Shown: positions 10,901-16,740, counted from the stretch's first letter. The stretch: 64,000 nt of DNA from Uliginosibacterium sp036017065 (GCF_036017065.1 NZ_JAYXHR010000003.1:1-64000), one strand, 5' to 3'. A program made the numbers and translations. Notes: generated by a model not told the origin, from the sequence alone.

Positions 10901-10928
10901 ATGCGGGGACAAGTGTGCCGGTGCTCAA
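1923..10928 (-). CDS. ndvB: Cyclic beta-1,2-glucan synthase (NdvB/ChvB family), 3001 aa
   Basis: This giant inner-membrane enzyme makes and cyclises periplasmic beta-1,2-glucans from UDP-glucose. Regions in order: an N-terminal soluble part (about 1-420); a membrane region; a GT84 glycosyltransferase domain with DTD at residues 667-669 (ITLDTDTQLPRD) and HRWIRGDWQL near 811; more membrane segments near 850-1070; a glucoamylase-like region (about 1250-1550); and C-terminal carbohydrate-binding and GH94 phosphorylase-like domains. The GH94 part contains GSGDWNDGMN, with the likely catalytic Asp at 2677. Length is slightly above the roughly 2800-2900 residues I recall for the family. Translation appears to start at a TTG (10928) behind a GGAAAGG site. 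The gene seems monocistronic; no ndvA/chvA exporter lies in the window. Known roles of the product are osmotic adaptation and envelope function, which fits the neighbouring stress genes. Confidence 0.9.
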   Translation of the reverse strand: MSTGTLVPAWLSFAQLRFWKRPPSNWPDLEEADPPLRAELYSAEQMAQHGRTLAAAHRSLTTGNPPDVLLPRLAENERALTDICKLMTDVVAAKRRITPAAEWLLDNFYLIEEQIRTTRRHLPRGYSRELPCLARPPGSHSPTHPRVYDIALEIVSHGDGRVDADVLHRFLSAYQGISPLTLGELWAVPIMLRLAIIENLRRVGVHIASGSVERTLAENWADKMSEAAENDPKSLILVIADMARSLPPMMSPFVAELSRRLRGRGPALALPLTWIEQRLAELDLTIEQLVQSEGQQQAANQLSISNSIGSLRVFGAIDWQDFVESMSVVEHVLHEDPDGTYGNMDFGTRDRYRHVIERVARQSRLPEESVTKLAVGLARSAHRDAPTTPAAHVGYYLIGRGTSELERAARIRSGWPLTFRRRISQSPLSWYLGAMAMLAAGAATVLWAHASTAPGGMALWQTGVIAALGLLAGCQTAMGLVDWITSLLLTPHALPRLDFAKGIPAHARTLVVVPTLIARSQDIEDLAEALEVRFLANRDAQLRFGLLTDFPDAAAETLPGDSALLDQARSCIEALNRKYATAAPADGDDGPRTRDLFFLFHRPRLWNAQERVWMGRERKRGKLEDLNALLLAADGPVKTNEDASRSFSLIVGDMAALAGVKYVITLDTDTQLPRDAARQFVAAMAHPLNRPQHDATGRVVDGHAILQPRVGISLPGTSRSRYARLFGGEPGIDPYTRAVSDIYQDVFDEGSFIGKGIYDVAAFERALRGRLPDNRILSHDLLEGCYARSGLLSDVQLYEDHPARYEADVSRRHRWIRGDWQLAGWLWRSVRGSDSRRRNTLSLLSQWKLFDNLRRSLVPAAFTGLLLAGWAWLPAAWPDSPGWALGWTALVLGMLALPSVCALTLELLRWPDEVRLSQHIPATLRSAQRRLGQLGFALACLPYEAWFSLDAIVRSLWRMGVSRHRLLAWQTSQEVERRAERKPELQGYPALAARYAAMWPAPVLALATGFYLAQFNSHALPAAAPLLFLWALAPAIAWWISLPLAAREMRLDTAQRQLLHRLSRRTWSFFERFVTAQENWLPPDNMQEQPVETVAHRTSPTNIGLCLLANLSAYDFGYLPLGRLLTRSADTLQTLSTMARHHGHFYNWYDTRTLQPLLPMYVSTVDSGNLAAHLLTLRAGLLALPDDHVLTARCFSGLNDTLMVLDDTQGGIAVAELGSLQRELEALRTTPSPRISYTRQALQRCARDAHTLAQALQKDPSSTEEALDWVRALAQQTDAALDELEQLFPWLSLAHPAGLSQHVLTRLAGIAALDTLPSLRQLGGLDKRLHDELENCLVSTLIAARHDDASAAAHTATAADLEWIATLQQHVAQGSARAREYIQQIDNLAAQAGAFAEMDYSFLFDETRNLLSIGYNVAEHRVDAGYYDLLASEARLCSFVAIAQGRLPQASWFSLGRLLTSAGGEPVLLSWSGSMFEYLMPMLVMPSYDNTLLDQTCKASVARQIAYGRQRGVPWGISESAYNAIDLHLNYQYRAFGVPGLGLKRGLGDDLVIAPYACVLALMVAAEEACLNLQRMVSEGFMGRYGFFEAVDYTPSRLPRNQTHAVLRSFMAHHQGMSLLALTHTLLGAPMQRRFASDRLFQAVLLLLQERIPKATALYVHTAQASASSTGTDTTSSPVRLYNQVDSAVPAVQLLSNGRYHVMLTQAGGGYSRWKDLAVTRWREDSTCDHWGSFCYLRELSAEQAGPCWSTAWQPSRTEPLSYEAIFTEGRAEFRRRDAVLPAAGGHHEEGERRKESFETHTEIVVSPEDDIELRRVRITNHSRRARTVELTSYGEVVIAPPDADASHPAFSNLFVQTEILPPRDAILCTRRPRSAGQVTPWLLHLMAVHAPTLGALSCETDRLRFIGRGRSTARPLAMEGGAALSETDGSVLDPVISIRCTLTLAAQESATVDLVTGMADTREAALALIDKYRDRHLAARVFDLAWTHSQVVLRQINASEADTQLYARLAASVLYANASLRADPSVLVRNRRNQSGLWGYAISGDLPIVLLQIGDAGNIGLVRQLVQAHAYWRMKGLAVDLVIWNEDHAGYRQQLQEQILALVASGMEANAMERPGGIFVRAAEQISGEDRLLFQSVARAILSDSRGSLADQLDAHARMETRVPPLLATRPPRITADVPAARAWGNGNAGAARDLILYNGIGGFSRDGREYVITLAPGQATPAPWVNVLANPAFGSVVSERGSAYTWGHNAHEFRLTPWHNDPVGDPGGEAIYLRDEERGQFWSPTPYPAGDDASFVIRHGFGYSVFETLVGGIHSELCIYVALDSAVKFSVLKIRNESGRVRQLSATGYVEWVLGDLRAKSSMHISTGVSRSGALYARNPYSMEFAEKVVFFDVDDTSRSVSGDRREFIGRNGSLREPAALGRVQLSGRLGAGLDPCGAIQVKFELANGQEREIVFRLGIGDNEEDANQIVLSTRGATAGQVALDAVKQHWHQTMGAVQVETPDPTVDVLVNGWLIYQTMACRLWARSGYYQSGGAFGFRDQLQDAMALTHTRPDLLRAQLLLSASRQFVEGDVQHWWHPPSGRGVRTRCSDDYLWLPLATCRYVQVTGDLAVLDEDVAFIEGRPVNPEDDSYYDLPAHSATSASLYEHCVRAVHHGLRFGEHGLPLMGSGDWNDGMNLVGIRGRGESVWLGFFLCEVLRQFKTLSIQRGDTGFAERCSHEALQLRVNLAEHAWDGDWYLRAYFDDGSPLGSASNAECRIDSIAQSWAVLSGASEMQRARQAMHAVDRRLVRRDTGLVQLLDPPFDRSDAEPGYIRGYVPGVRENGGQYTHAAIWAAMAFAQLGERERAWDVQRLINPVRHALSAEDAKRYKVEPYVISADVYSAAPHTGRGGWSWYTGSAGWMYRLLLESLLGLTRHGDTLHITPCLPADWPGFVLHYRHGKALYRLVVTQPVGHETAGSEITVSVDGVLQKDAACLLVDDGREHVVDVNLHVQAHCQ

Positions 10929-11036
10929 TCAGTGACCTTTCCGACTGGCCGCAGAACGCTGCGGCAATGATGCGAACAGAGGAGGCTCAGGACCGGGCAG
11001 GGGTTGCTCCCGAGAGACGAGAAAACGCGTTGCGGT

Positions 11037-11531
11037 TCAGGTGCCGGCCAGTCTCAGGAGGTTCTTGCGAACGCGGGTGTGAGCGGGCGCCAGCGCGCGT
11101 CGAGCGACCCGCGCCGTCGAACCGGACAGCTTGACGGCGGTGAGGAGCGATCCCGTCAGTGCGTCGCCCACCAGCCTGGCGTGGCGCTCAGCCACCTCGC
11201 CTGCGTTCCGACTGTTAGATAGGGAGAGCACGGCCATGGAGGCGGCAGTCATCTGCTTCAGCAGGGTGAGACCGTATTTCTGGTTGAGAAGGGCGAGATC
11301 CAGCATTGCGGTGTGCGCGACCGCGACGGCGATCTCCACCTTCTCGCTGCCCATGAGCGCGAATTCATCCCGGTCGCGCGCGTTGGGAACGGGGCCTGAT
11401 CGCGCAATCCGGTAGGAGCGGTGGCCGATGACCTGCGCGGAATCCATCGCCATCTCGGCGGCCTTCCAGGCCAGCCTGTTCCAGGCGGAAAGAGGCGCCA
11501 TGAAGGCGGAGACCATTGTTCTCGATGTCAT
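11037..11531 (-). CDS. Phasin-like protein (164 aa)
   Basis: A helical, Ala-rich protein with no signal peptide. The central segment MGSEKVEIAVAVAHTAM, followed by long amphipathic helices and a basic C terminus (RVRKNLLRLAGT), resembles phasin-type polyhydroxyalkanoate granule proteins. The resemblance is by pattern only, and an unrelated helical stress protein is possible. I chose the ATG at 11531; a TTG nine codons upstream (11558) is the alternative and neither has a strong ribosome binding site. It is the first of a run of small same-strand genes of the stress block and lies between that block and the glucan synthase. Confidence 0.5.
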   Translation of the reverse strand: MTSRTMVSAFMAPLSAWNRLAWKAAEMAMDSAQVIGHRSYRIARSGPVPNARDRDEFALMGSEKVEIAVAVAHTAMLDLALLNQKYGLTLLKQMTAASMAVLSLSNSRNAGEVAERHARLVGDALTGSLLTAVKLSGSTARVARRALAPAHTRVRKNLLRLAGT

Positions 11532-11612
11532 GATGATTCCAGTGAGGGCTGCTTGCAAAGGTGGTAGGGGTGGACGCGGGTTTCCGTCCTGGCGTAAGAA
11601 AAGAGACGTGGA

Positions 11613-11927
11613 TCACTTGATCTGCATGTCATTCCTGACCGACTTCACCCCGCTGACACCCCGTGCGACCTCGACCGCACGCGTTGAGGACTCCTTCGAG
11701 CTGACAAACCCGCTGAGCTGAACGACGCCCTTGAAGGTCTCGACGTTGATCTCCGCGACCTTCAGTTCGGGTTCGGCAAGGATTGCGGCCTTCACCTTGG
11801 TGGTGATGTAGCTGTCGTCCACGTACTCGGCCGTGCCGGCCTCCTTGGGGGTGGAAGCGCAACCGGCGGCAGTTGCGAAGACGATGGCTGTCAATGCAGC
11901 CGAGAGGTAGAACCGTGCCTGTTTCAT
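11613..11927 (-). CDS. BON-domain lipoprotein (OsmY-like)
   Basis: A 104-residue protein with a lipoprotein signal peptide. A hydrophobic stretch ends in TAAGC, so Cys23 would be lipidated and the protein anchored in the envelope. The rest is a single BON domain: DDSYITTKVKAAIL, then a beta strand (INVETFKGVVQLSGFV), then the VKSVRNDMQI ending. BON domains occur in OsmY and other envelope-stress proteins and are thought to bind lipids or peptidoglycan. A GGAG-type site precedes the ATG. It sits in a cluster of small stress proteins on the same strand. Confidence 0.85.
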   Translation of the reverse strand: MKQARFYLSAALTAIVFATAAGCASTPKEAGTAEYVDDSYITTKVKAAILAEPELKVAEINVETFKGVVQLSGFVSSKESSTRAVEVARGVSGVKSVRNDMQIK

Positions 11928-12055
11928 GATGAATGCTCCTTGGGGTGAGATTGGGAGAGCGGGAGTAGAGCGAGCCGGAAGAAGGTGGCGGATGGCTCTG
12001 GAAGCTCTCCGGTAGTTCAGGACTGCTGGCCCGTCGTCTTCGCGGATGCTGGTTC

Positions 12056-12310
12056 TCAGGCGATGGCGTGCCGAACGCCCCGGTACCCCAGCAGCAATAC
12101 GCCAGCGCCAACAATCCCGGTGATCAGGGTGTTGTTGCTGATGGTTTCAACGCCGGGAACTCCGAATGTGGCGTAGATCAAGCCTCCCGCAATGGCGCCG
12201 GCGATCCCGACCAGCACATCGATCAGCAGGCCCTGCGCAGAGCCATCCAGGAGTGTGCTGACGATAATGCCGGCGACGACACCGAGCGCGATCCAAACGA
12301 GTAGAGACAT
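12056..12310 (-). CDS. GlsB/YeaQ/YmgE family stress-response membrane protein (84 aa)
   Basis: A very hydrophobic small protein with three predicted membrane segments and Gly-rich packing motifs (ALGVVAGIIVSTLLDG, GIAGAIAGGLIYATFGV, IVGAGVLLLGYRGV). This pattern and length match the transglycosylase-associated/GlsB family, small inner-membrane proteins induced by general or acid stress in other bacteria, of unknown mechanism. The start at 12310 is supported by an AAGGA site 7 nt upstream; longer in-frame extensions lack membrane character. Confidence 0.88.
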   Translation of the reverse strand: MSLLVWIALGVVAGIIVSTLLDGSAQGLLIDVLVGIAGAIAGGLIYATFGVPGVETISNNTLITGIVGAGVLLLGYRGVRHAIA

Positions 12311-12665
12311 GGTGATGTCCTTGCCTGTGCTGCCGGGTCTGGGGGTTTTCCATCGCGATGCGGTGGGGCCGAGCGGGTCTTGGCGCCCGCTATGACAAAC
12401 GTGGGAAAAGCATGTGTGCAAAGCGAATTTCTGTCGGTGCGCTTGCGCACACAAGAGGGCGCCTCCAGCGCGAGGGCCGTCATCCGGATTGACTACAGGG
12501 CCGTGACAGACGGCAAGCGCGTGAAGACAGTGCTGGGAACATGCCATGCCGGGCTGGCATATCTTCCGCCGTCAGGCTGTCTCGTTCTCGCGGTGCTTGA
12601 TGTATTTCAGGGGCAATGTGAAGCCGGAGGAAACAGACCGTAGCGGCCGGTGGCGCTCGCTCGTT
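12311..12665. other. Non-coding stretch upstream of the GlsB-like gene
   Basis: 355 bp with no convincing gene on either strand. Short open frames here lack ribosome binding sites and recognisable products. It contains a small hairpin (ATGCC-N5-GGCAT near 12545) and must hold the promoter of the GlsB-like gene, but I could not pick one out. Confidence 0.5.
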
Positions 12666-12854
12666 CTAGGACTGTTCTTGAAGGGTGGGCCCGATGACCT
12701 GTCCCCCCTCGTTCTCCCAATCATCAACCGGCGAGAGGCGTGGCTCGGTCTGGTGCACGCGCATTCGTTTCATGAGGAGGAGGGCGCTGATAACTGCGAC
12801 GGCACCACTGCCCACGAGCGCGTAAGGTAGTACGGACCTTCGGCGATGGATCAT
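12666..12854 (-). CDS. Single-pass small membrane protein (62 aa)
   Basis: The start at 12854 has a near-perfect GGAGGT site 5 nt upstream, which argues that this is a real gene. The product begins MIHRRRSVLPYALVG, runs into one membrane helix (AVAVISALLLMKRM), and ends in a polar acidic tail (PVDDWENEGGQVIG). The basic N terminus predicts N-in topology. I do not recognise a family. It lies between the CsbD and GlsB-like genes on the same strand and probably belongs to the same stress regulon. Confidence 0.65.
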   Translation of the reverse strand: MIHRRRSVLPYALVGSGAVAVISALLLMKRMRVHQTEPRLSPVDDWENEGGQVIGPTLQEQS

Positions 12855-12946
12855 GTGCGACCTCCATTCGTAGAGAACCTGGCATGGCAACGCGTCCAGA
12901 ACGTCGTTCATTGAGTCTTCCGCCTGGACGCGGCCTTCGTTCGATT

Positions 12947-13150
12947 TCAGTCCTCGTTCGACTCTTCAAAGCGCTTGATCTGCACCTCGGCTTCGTCGCG
13001 GGAAATGCCATACGCCTCCTGGATCTGTCCCGCTAGCTCCATGCGTCTTCCTGCAATGAAGTACAGCTGGTCGTCCGTAAGCTCTCCCCATTGCGCCTTC
13101 ACCTTGCCCTGGAATTGCTTCCAGTTTCCTTCTGCGATATCCCAGTTCAT
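12947..13150 (-). CDS. CsbD family stress protein (67 aa)
   Basis: The sequence MNWDIAEGNWKQFQGKVKAQ, then WGELTDDQL, followed by an AGQIQEAYGISRDEA segment, is characteristic of the CsbD family. These small soluble hydrophilic proteins, such as YjbJ in enterobacteria and CsbD under sigma-B in Bacillus, accumulate under general stress; their molecular role is unknown. The length is normal for the family. The start is fixed by the conserved MNWD N terminus and a GAGAACGAC region upstream. Confidence 0.92.
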   Translation of the reverse strand: MNWDIAEGNWKQFQGKVKAQWGELTDDQLYFIAGRRMELAGQIQEAYGISRDEAEVQIKRFEESNED

Positions 13151-13318
13151 GTCGTTCTCCGTTCAGGGCCCGAGGGCCGATAGCAGCAACTCGACCGCAA
13201 GGAAGAGATGCGGTCCGGGTAACTGGTGAATACGTTCCGCGTACTCGACCATGTGGGTTCGTGCGACCGGGTTGCGCGACGCATTCAGTTGGGTAAGCGG
13301 CCGCAAGGACTGTCCGCG

Positions 13319-13657
13319 TCAGTCGCGCCTCTTGAGCAGGAGTCCGATGAAAAGGCCGGTCACCGCGCTGGCGCCGAGTACCTGCCAAGGGTGTTCCCTG
13401 ACGAAGCTGTTGGCGACGGTGACGCCCGCCGTAGCACGCTCTGCAATCATGTCCTTCGTGCCTTGGAGCGCTTGTTTTGCATCGCTCACAACATCATGAG
13501 CAGTGCTGGTGTTGACGGGAGCGACGTCGACTGCGCCGGGGCGGGGGACATCCTTGGACGGCTCGCCAATATCGGGGGCTGGTCCTCGTGTATCACCGGG
13601 AAGCACTGCTTTGTTGTCCTCCCTGAGAAGGGGGGAAACTCTCTGGTCGATGTTCAT
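13319..13657 (-). CDS. YqjD/ElaB-like DUF883 inner-membrane protein (112 aa)
   Basis: A polar, Pro-rich N terminus is followed by a helical segment (STAHDVVSDAKQALQGTKD) and then a C-terminal membrane helix introduced by VREHPWQVLGASAVTG and closed by LLLKRRD. This is the layout of the DUF883 family (YqjD, ElaB, YgaM), C-tail-anchored proteins that associate with ribosomes in stationary phase in E. coli. The ATG at 13657 has a GAGAGGAAAG site. The N-terminal 40 residues are longer and more disordered than in YqjD. Confidence 0.85.
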   Translation of the reverse strand: MNIDQRVSPLLREDNKAVLPGDTRGPAPDIGEPSKDVPRPGAVDVAPVNTSTAHDVVSDAKQALQGTKDMIAERATAGVTVANSFVREHPWQVLGASAVTGLFIGLLLKRRD

Positions 13658-13807
13658 TGTCTTTCCTCTCGCGGTTGCATCGGGGGGTGTCCGGTGGGTG
13701 CCGGATTCATGGTCAGGGGCGCATGTCCCCTGGTAAATCGATACTTCGGGGCGCACGAGGCAGCGTGCAGGCAGTTGCACTCACTAGGTGGTGCGCCGCC
13801 TTTCGCC

Positions 13808-14287
13808 TCACTTCTGGATATCCTTCTCGTACGTCTCGTTCTTCATGTTGGTGGGTGCGGCTTTGCTGGCGTCCATTGATTTCATCTCGGCGAGCGCGTC
13901 TTTCTTGGCTTTCTTCTCGACAGCTTTGGCGTCTTTCATGCAGGTGCTTCTGGCGCTGCCCTTGACTTCATGGCAGTGCTGCCTGGCCACGGCGTAAATC
14001 CCCTCGGCTTTTGTGATGCGAGCCTGGTGGATGTTCTTGTCGGTCGGCCTGTAGCTGGACTCCAGTTCTGCGCGGCTGTTCTTCTCGGCGCTTCTGGCCT
14101 CTGTCATGCAGATCTCTTTCGAGTTGCCGGACAGACTGTTGCACCGCTGGGCGGCCGTTTGGTATTCCGTCGCACTCTGGCTTTTTCTGCTTTCGTAGTC
14201 CTGCGGCGAAAGTGCCTGTGCCGTGGCCAGGTTGCTCAGCGCCAGGCAAAGCACAATCGCGCTGGATCTACTATTGAATGCACTCAT
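13808..14287 (-). CDS. Secreted Cys-containing repeat protein (159 aa)
   Basis: A signal peptide is visible (SSAIVLCLALSNLATAQA), so the protein is probably periplasmic. The mature part contains two copies of a helical unit with paired cysteines: AAQRCNSLSGNSKEICMTEA and ARQHCHEVKGSARSTCMKDA. Each Cys pair is about ten residues apart and each unit is followed by a Lys/Glu/Ala-rich helix. The pattern suggests two disulfide-linked helical hairpins. I recognise the type as an uncharacterised proteobacterial envelope protein but cannot name a function. The start at 14287 has a GGAGACC site. It is the promoter-proximal gene of the leftward stress block. Confidence 0.7.
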   Translation of the reverse strand: MSAFNSRSSAIVLCLALSNLATAQALSPQDYESRKSQSATEYQTAAQRCNSLSGNSKEICMTEARSAEKNSRAELESSYRPTDKNIHQARITKAEGIYAVARQHCHEVKGSARSTCMKDAKAVEKKAKKDALAEMKSMDASKAAPTNMKNETYEKDIQK

Positions 14288-14699
14288 GGAGGTCTCCTTC
14301 GTATGGTGTTCTGTGGGGGGCTGTCGCTGTTCGCACGCCGGCCTCCGCCAGGTCACCCAAGTCGAGAGAACTAGGCGTGTGGGCTCGGAGCAGCTTCAGA
14401 ATGACGAAGGGCTCGACGCGGGTCTGTCTGTTGACGCACAGAGCGGCAGGCGCACAGCGTGGCGTTACGCCGGCCCGCCCTGCCGTGGCAAGCCCAGGAG
14501 GGCCCTTGCACTGTCCATGCGGCAAGTTGGCTCCCGGACGGAAGGTCGTACGCCAAGCCGTCTGTATGTACGGTATCGAACATAGCGAGGGCGAGCCGGC
14601 TTCTATACTTGGGATACGCGCATTCCCGTATGCACCGCCCCCGGCAGCCTTGAAGTTGCGTTGATCGCAGCGGTCGGCCCGATGACCTGGAGAAAGCCC
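14288..14699. promoter_or_regulatory. Divergent control region between stress block and Crp/Fnr genes
   Basis: 412 bp without a gene. On the plus strand a good -10 hexamer TATACT (14604-14609) has no matching -35, so rightward transcription may need an activator. ATACG-N8-CGTAT (about 14614-14631) is a small inverted repeat just downstream of that -10. Crp-like proteins encoded downstream are natural candidates to act here, but no classical TTGAT-N4-ATCAA or TGTGA-N6-TCACA site is present. Confidence 0.4.
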
Positions 14700-15416
14700 A
14701 TGCCTGTGGCAGACCCTCGCCAGAACCACTTGCTCGCTGCACTACCCGCCGTTGAATGTGAGCGTCTCTTTCCGTTGCTGGAATTGGTGCCTATGAATCT
14801 GGGTGACGTGCTTTACGAGTCCGGCGCGCAGATGCGGCACGTCTATTTCCCCACGACGGCCATCGTGTCGTTGTTGTATGTGATGGAGGACGGTGCGTCG
14901 GCCGAGATTGCCGTGGTTGGCAACGAGGGAATCGTCGGGGTTTCGTTGTTCATGGGCGGGGAAAGCACACCCAGCCGCGCCGTTGTCCAGAGTGCAGGAC
15001 AGGCGTACCGGCTGAAGGGGCCATTCCTGAAAGACGAGTTCTTCCGGGCGGGCGACATGCAGCGACTGCTGCTGCGCTACACGCAGGCCCTCTTGACGCA
15101 GATGGCCCAGACCGCCGTGTGTAACCGGCACCATTCGTTGGATCAGCAGCTCTGCCGATGGCTGCTTCTGAGCCTTGATCGCCTGCCTTCGAATAGTCTT
15201 GTCATGACCCAGGAGCTGATCTCCAACATGTTGGGTGTCCGTCGGGAAGGCGTAACCGAAGCGGCAGGCAATCTGCAGAAGGCGGGCCTTATTGAGTATC
15301 GCCGCGGGCACATCACGGTGCTGGACCGGCCTGGTCTGGAGGCACGGACATGCGAGTGCTACGCCGTGGTGAAGAAAGAGTTTGATCGGCTGTTGCCCTT
15401 CGCCGCATCACCATGA
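14700..15416 (+). CDS. Crp/Fnr family transcriptional regulator 1
   Basis: A 238-residue regulator with an N-terminal cyclic-nucleotide-type beta-roll (LGDVLYESGAQMRHVYFPTT, then EIAVVGNEGIVGVSLFMGG) and a C-terminal winged helix (SNMLGVRREGVTEAAGNLQ, then IEYRRGHITVLDRPGLE). There is no N-terminal Cys cluster like that of Fnr, and the phosphate-cassette Arg-Ala pair of Crp is not visible, so the ligand is unknown. The ATG at 14700 is preferred because GGAGA lies 7 nt upstream. The next gene is a paralogue in the same direction, and the divergent neighbour is the stress-protein block, which it may control. Confidence 0.85.
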   Translation: MPVADPRQNHLLAALPAVECERLFPLLELVPMNLGDVLYESGAQMRHVYFPTTAIVSLLYVMEDGASAEIAVVGNEGIVGVSLFMGGESTPSRAVVQSAGQAYRLKGPFLKDEFFRAGDMQRLLLRYTQALLTQMAQTAVCNRHHSLDQQLCRWLLLSLDRLPSNSLVMTQELISNMLGVRREGVTEAAGNLQKAGLIEYRRGHITVLDRPGLEARTCECYAVVKKEFDRLLPFAASP

Positions 15417-15490
15417 TGTGTGCGCTGCCGCGCAGACGCGAGCGATGCATTCCCCCAGATTGACCCGTGTGACCTGGAGGAGATCGTGCC

Positions 15491-16198
15491 GTGTCAGTTG
15501 TTGCCCCCGCACTTCGCACCAATCGACTGGTAGCCGCTCTGCCAATCAGGGCGCGTCAACGACTTCTGTCCGCCTGCGAACCGGTGGAACTCTCTCTCGC
15601 CGATGTGTTGTCCGTGCCGGGCGAGACCATTCAGCAGGTCTATTTTCCGACCAGCAGTTTCATTTCGCTGACCACCATCCTGGATGAGCAGCTCAGTCTG
15701 GAAGTGGGTCTCGTCGGGGACGAAGGCATGCTGGGTACTTCGCTACTGTTGGGGGTGGACGTGTCACCGTTGCATGCACAGGTGGGCGGGGCCGGGAGCG
15801 CCTTGCGCATGGAGGCGACACCGTTCCGTCGCGCCGTGCAGGAGAACATCCCGTTGCAGCGCTGCCTCCGCAGGTATCTGTATGTCGTCATGCGCCAGCT
15901 TGCGCAGACTGCGGGATGCACCCGCTTTCATCTCGTGGAGGCGCGCCTGGCAAGGTGGCTATTGATGATGCATGACCGTGCACATTCCGATGCGCTCCAC
16001 ATCACCCAGGAATACATTGCCCACGTACTGGGCGTGCGGCGTGCGGGAGTAACCCACGCGGCGACAGCACTCCAGACGAGGCATCTCATCCGCTACAGCC
16101 GTGGGCACATCACGATTGTCGACCGCCCTGGCCTGGAGGCGGTGTCATGCAGTTGCTATGCCACCGACAAGGTGGCTTATTCGAGGGTGATGAAATAG
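15491..16198 (+). CDS. Crp/Fnr family transcriptional regulator 2 (tandem paralogue)
   Basis: A 235-residue paralogue of the preceding gene with the same layout: a beta-roll sensor (VLSVPGETIQQVYFPTSSFI, then VGLVGDEGMLGTSLLLG) and a winged helix (IAHVLGVRRAGVTHAATAL, then GHITIVDRPGLEAVSCSCY). Both end in a CECY/CSCY-like Cys-x-Cys-Tyr motif. Translation appears to start at GTG (15491) behind GGAGG. The 74-bp gap and shared direction suggest an operon. Divergence between the two paralogues implies different signals or a heterodimer, which is inference only. Confidence 0.85.
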   Translation: MSVVAPALRTNRLVAALPIRARQRLLSACEPVELSLADVLSVPGETIQQVYFPTSSFISLTTILDEQLSLEVGLVGDEGMLGTSLLLGVDVSPLHAQVGGAGSALRMEATPFRRAVQENIPLQRCLRRYLYVVMRQLAQTAGCTRFHLVEARLARWLLMMHDRAHSDALHITQEYIAHVLGVRRAGVTHAATALQTRHLIRYSRGHITIVDRPGLEAVSCSCYATDKVAYSRVMK

Positions 16199-16230
16199 CC
16201 GCTGCAAACAGGAAAGGCAGCCCCGATGCC

Positions 16231-16365
16231 TCAATGTGCTGGCAAGAAAGGGGTGCTGCCGCTGTCCCTGAGTTCCTTCTTCAGATGCTTGGCCACACGC
16301 TTCTGCTTTGCACTTAGCAGGGGTTGTTTCTTCTCTTCCTTATTGCCCTTCTGTGTCTTGGACAT
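16231..16365 (-). CDS. Basic microprotein (44 aa)
   Basis: A short gene starting at an ATG with GGAGGAG placed 6 nt upstream. It encodes a Lys-rich hydrophilic peptide beginning MSKTQKGNKEEKKQPLLSAK, followed by KRVAKHLKKELRD. No membrane segment or signal peptide is present. I recall similar MSK-x-QKGNKE-type small proteins annotated as hypothetical in other betaproteobacteria, but no function is known to me. The strong start signal and biased, clean coding sequence support it as real. It is convergent with the Crp/Fnr pair and near the stress block. Confidence 0.65.
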   Translation of the reverse strand: MSKTQKGNKEEKKQPLLSAKQKRVAKHLKKELRDSGSTPFLPAH

Positions 16366-16624
16366 GCTTGACTCCTCCGTGATCGCTTGAGAGCTGAGCC
16401 GGAGGCAACGCCAGAACTGGCGGGCCTGAGAGTCAGGTGAGTTCTCAGTGTAGGCGGATGTGGCAAAAATGCCTGAATGGATGTGGTTCCCCGCGCAGAT
16501 TGCCCGCTATCGAAGCCCCGTTCGGTCGCAACTGACTTGGCAGCTGTGGCGGTCCACGCCAGAACATCGCCGTCGGCTTTCGTCCGGGGGCAGGTGGCGG
16601 TGCTTCAATCACCAAAAATTGGAC
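16366..16624. other. Non-coding stretch upstream of the efflux promoter
   Basis: No gene or clear signal seen apart from the probable promoter region of the leftward 44-aa gene. A short rightward open frame (16460-16651) lacks a ribosome binding site and is not called. Confidence 0.4.
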
Positions 16625-16667
16625 TTGAAATTCCGCATTGCACAAAGTTAGAATGAACATTCATTCT
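16625..16667 (+). promoter_or_regulatory. RND efflux promoter with TetR-type operator
   Basis: TTGAAA (16625-16630) and TAGAAT (16649-16654), separated by 18 nt, form a good sigma-70 promoter. Overlapping the -10 is AGAATGAACATTCATTCT (16650-16667): perfect 8-bp arms AGAATGAA / TTCATTCT around a 2-bp centre. Length and position suit a TetR-family repressor site, and two TetR genes end this operon. The start codon of the adaptor gene is 73 bp downstream with AAGG ahead of it. Confidence 0.75.
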
Positions 16668-16740
16668 TTTCATGGCGCGCAGCCCGTCCACGCCCTGGAA
16701 AGTCCTGGATCCCCGCAAAAAAAATACTTGAAGGTGAAGC

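Noticed and set aside
12380..12830. Overlapping plus-strand frames in and after the gap upstream of the GlsB-like gene
   Set aside because: No start signals, no recognisable product, and one overlaps the well-supported 62-aa gene on the other strand.
16460..16651. A 63-codon plus-strand frame just before the efflux promoter
   Set aside because: No ribosome binding site and its end overlaps the -10 region and operator; composition is not protein-like.
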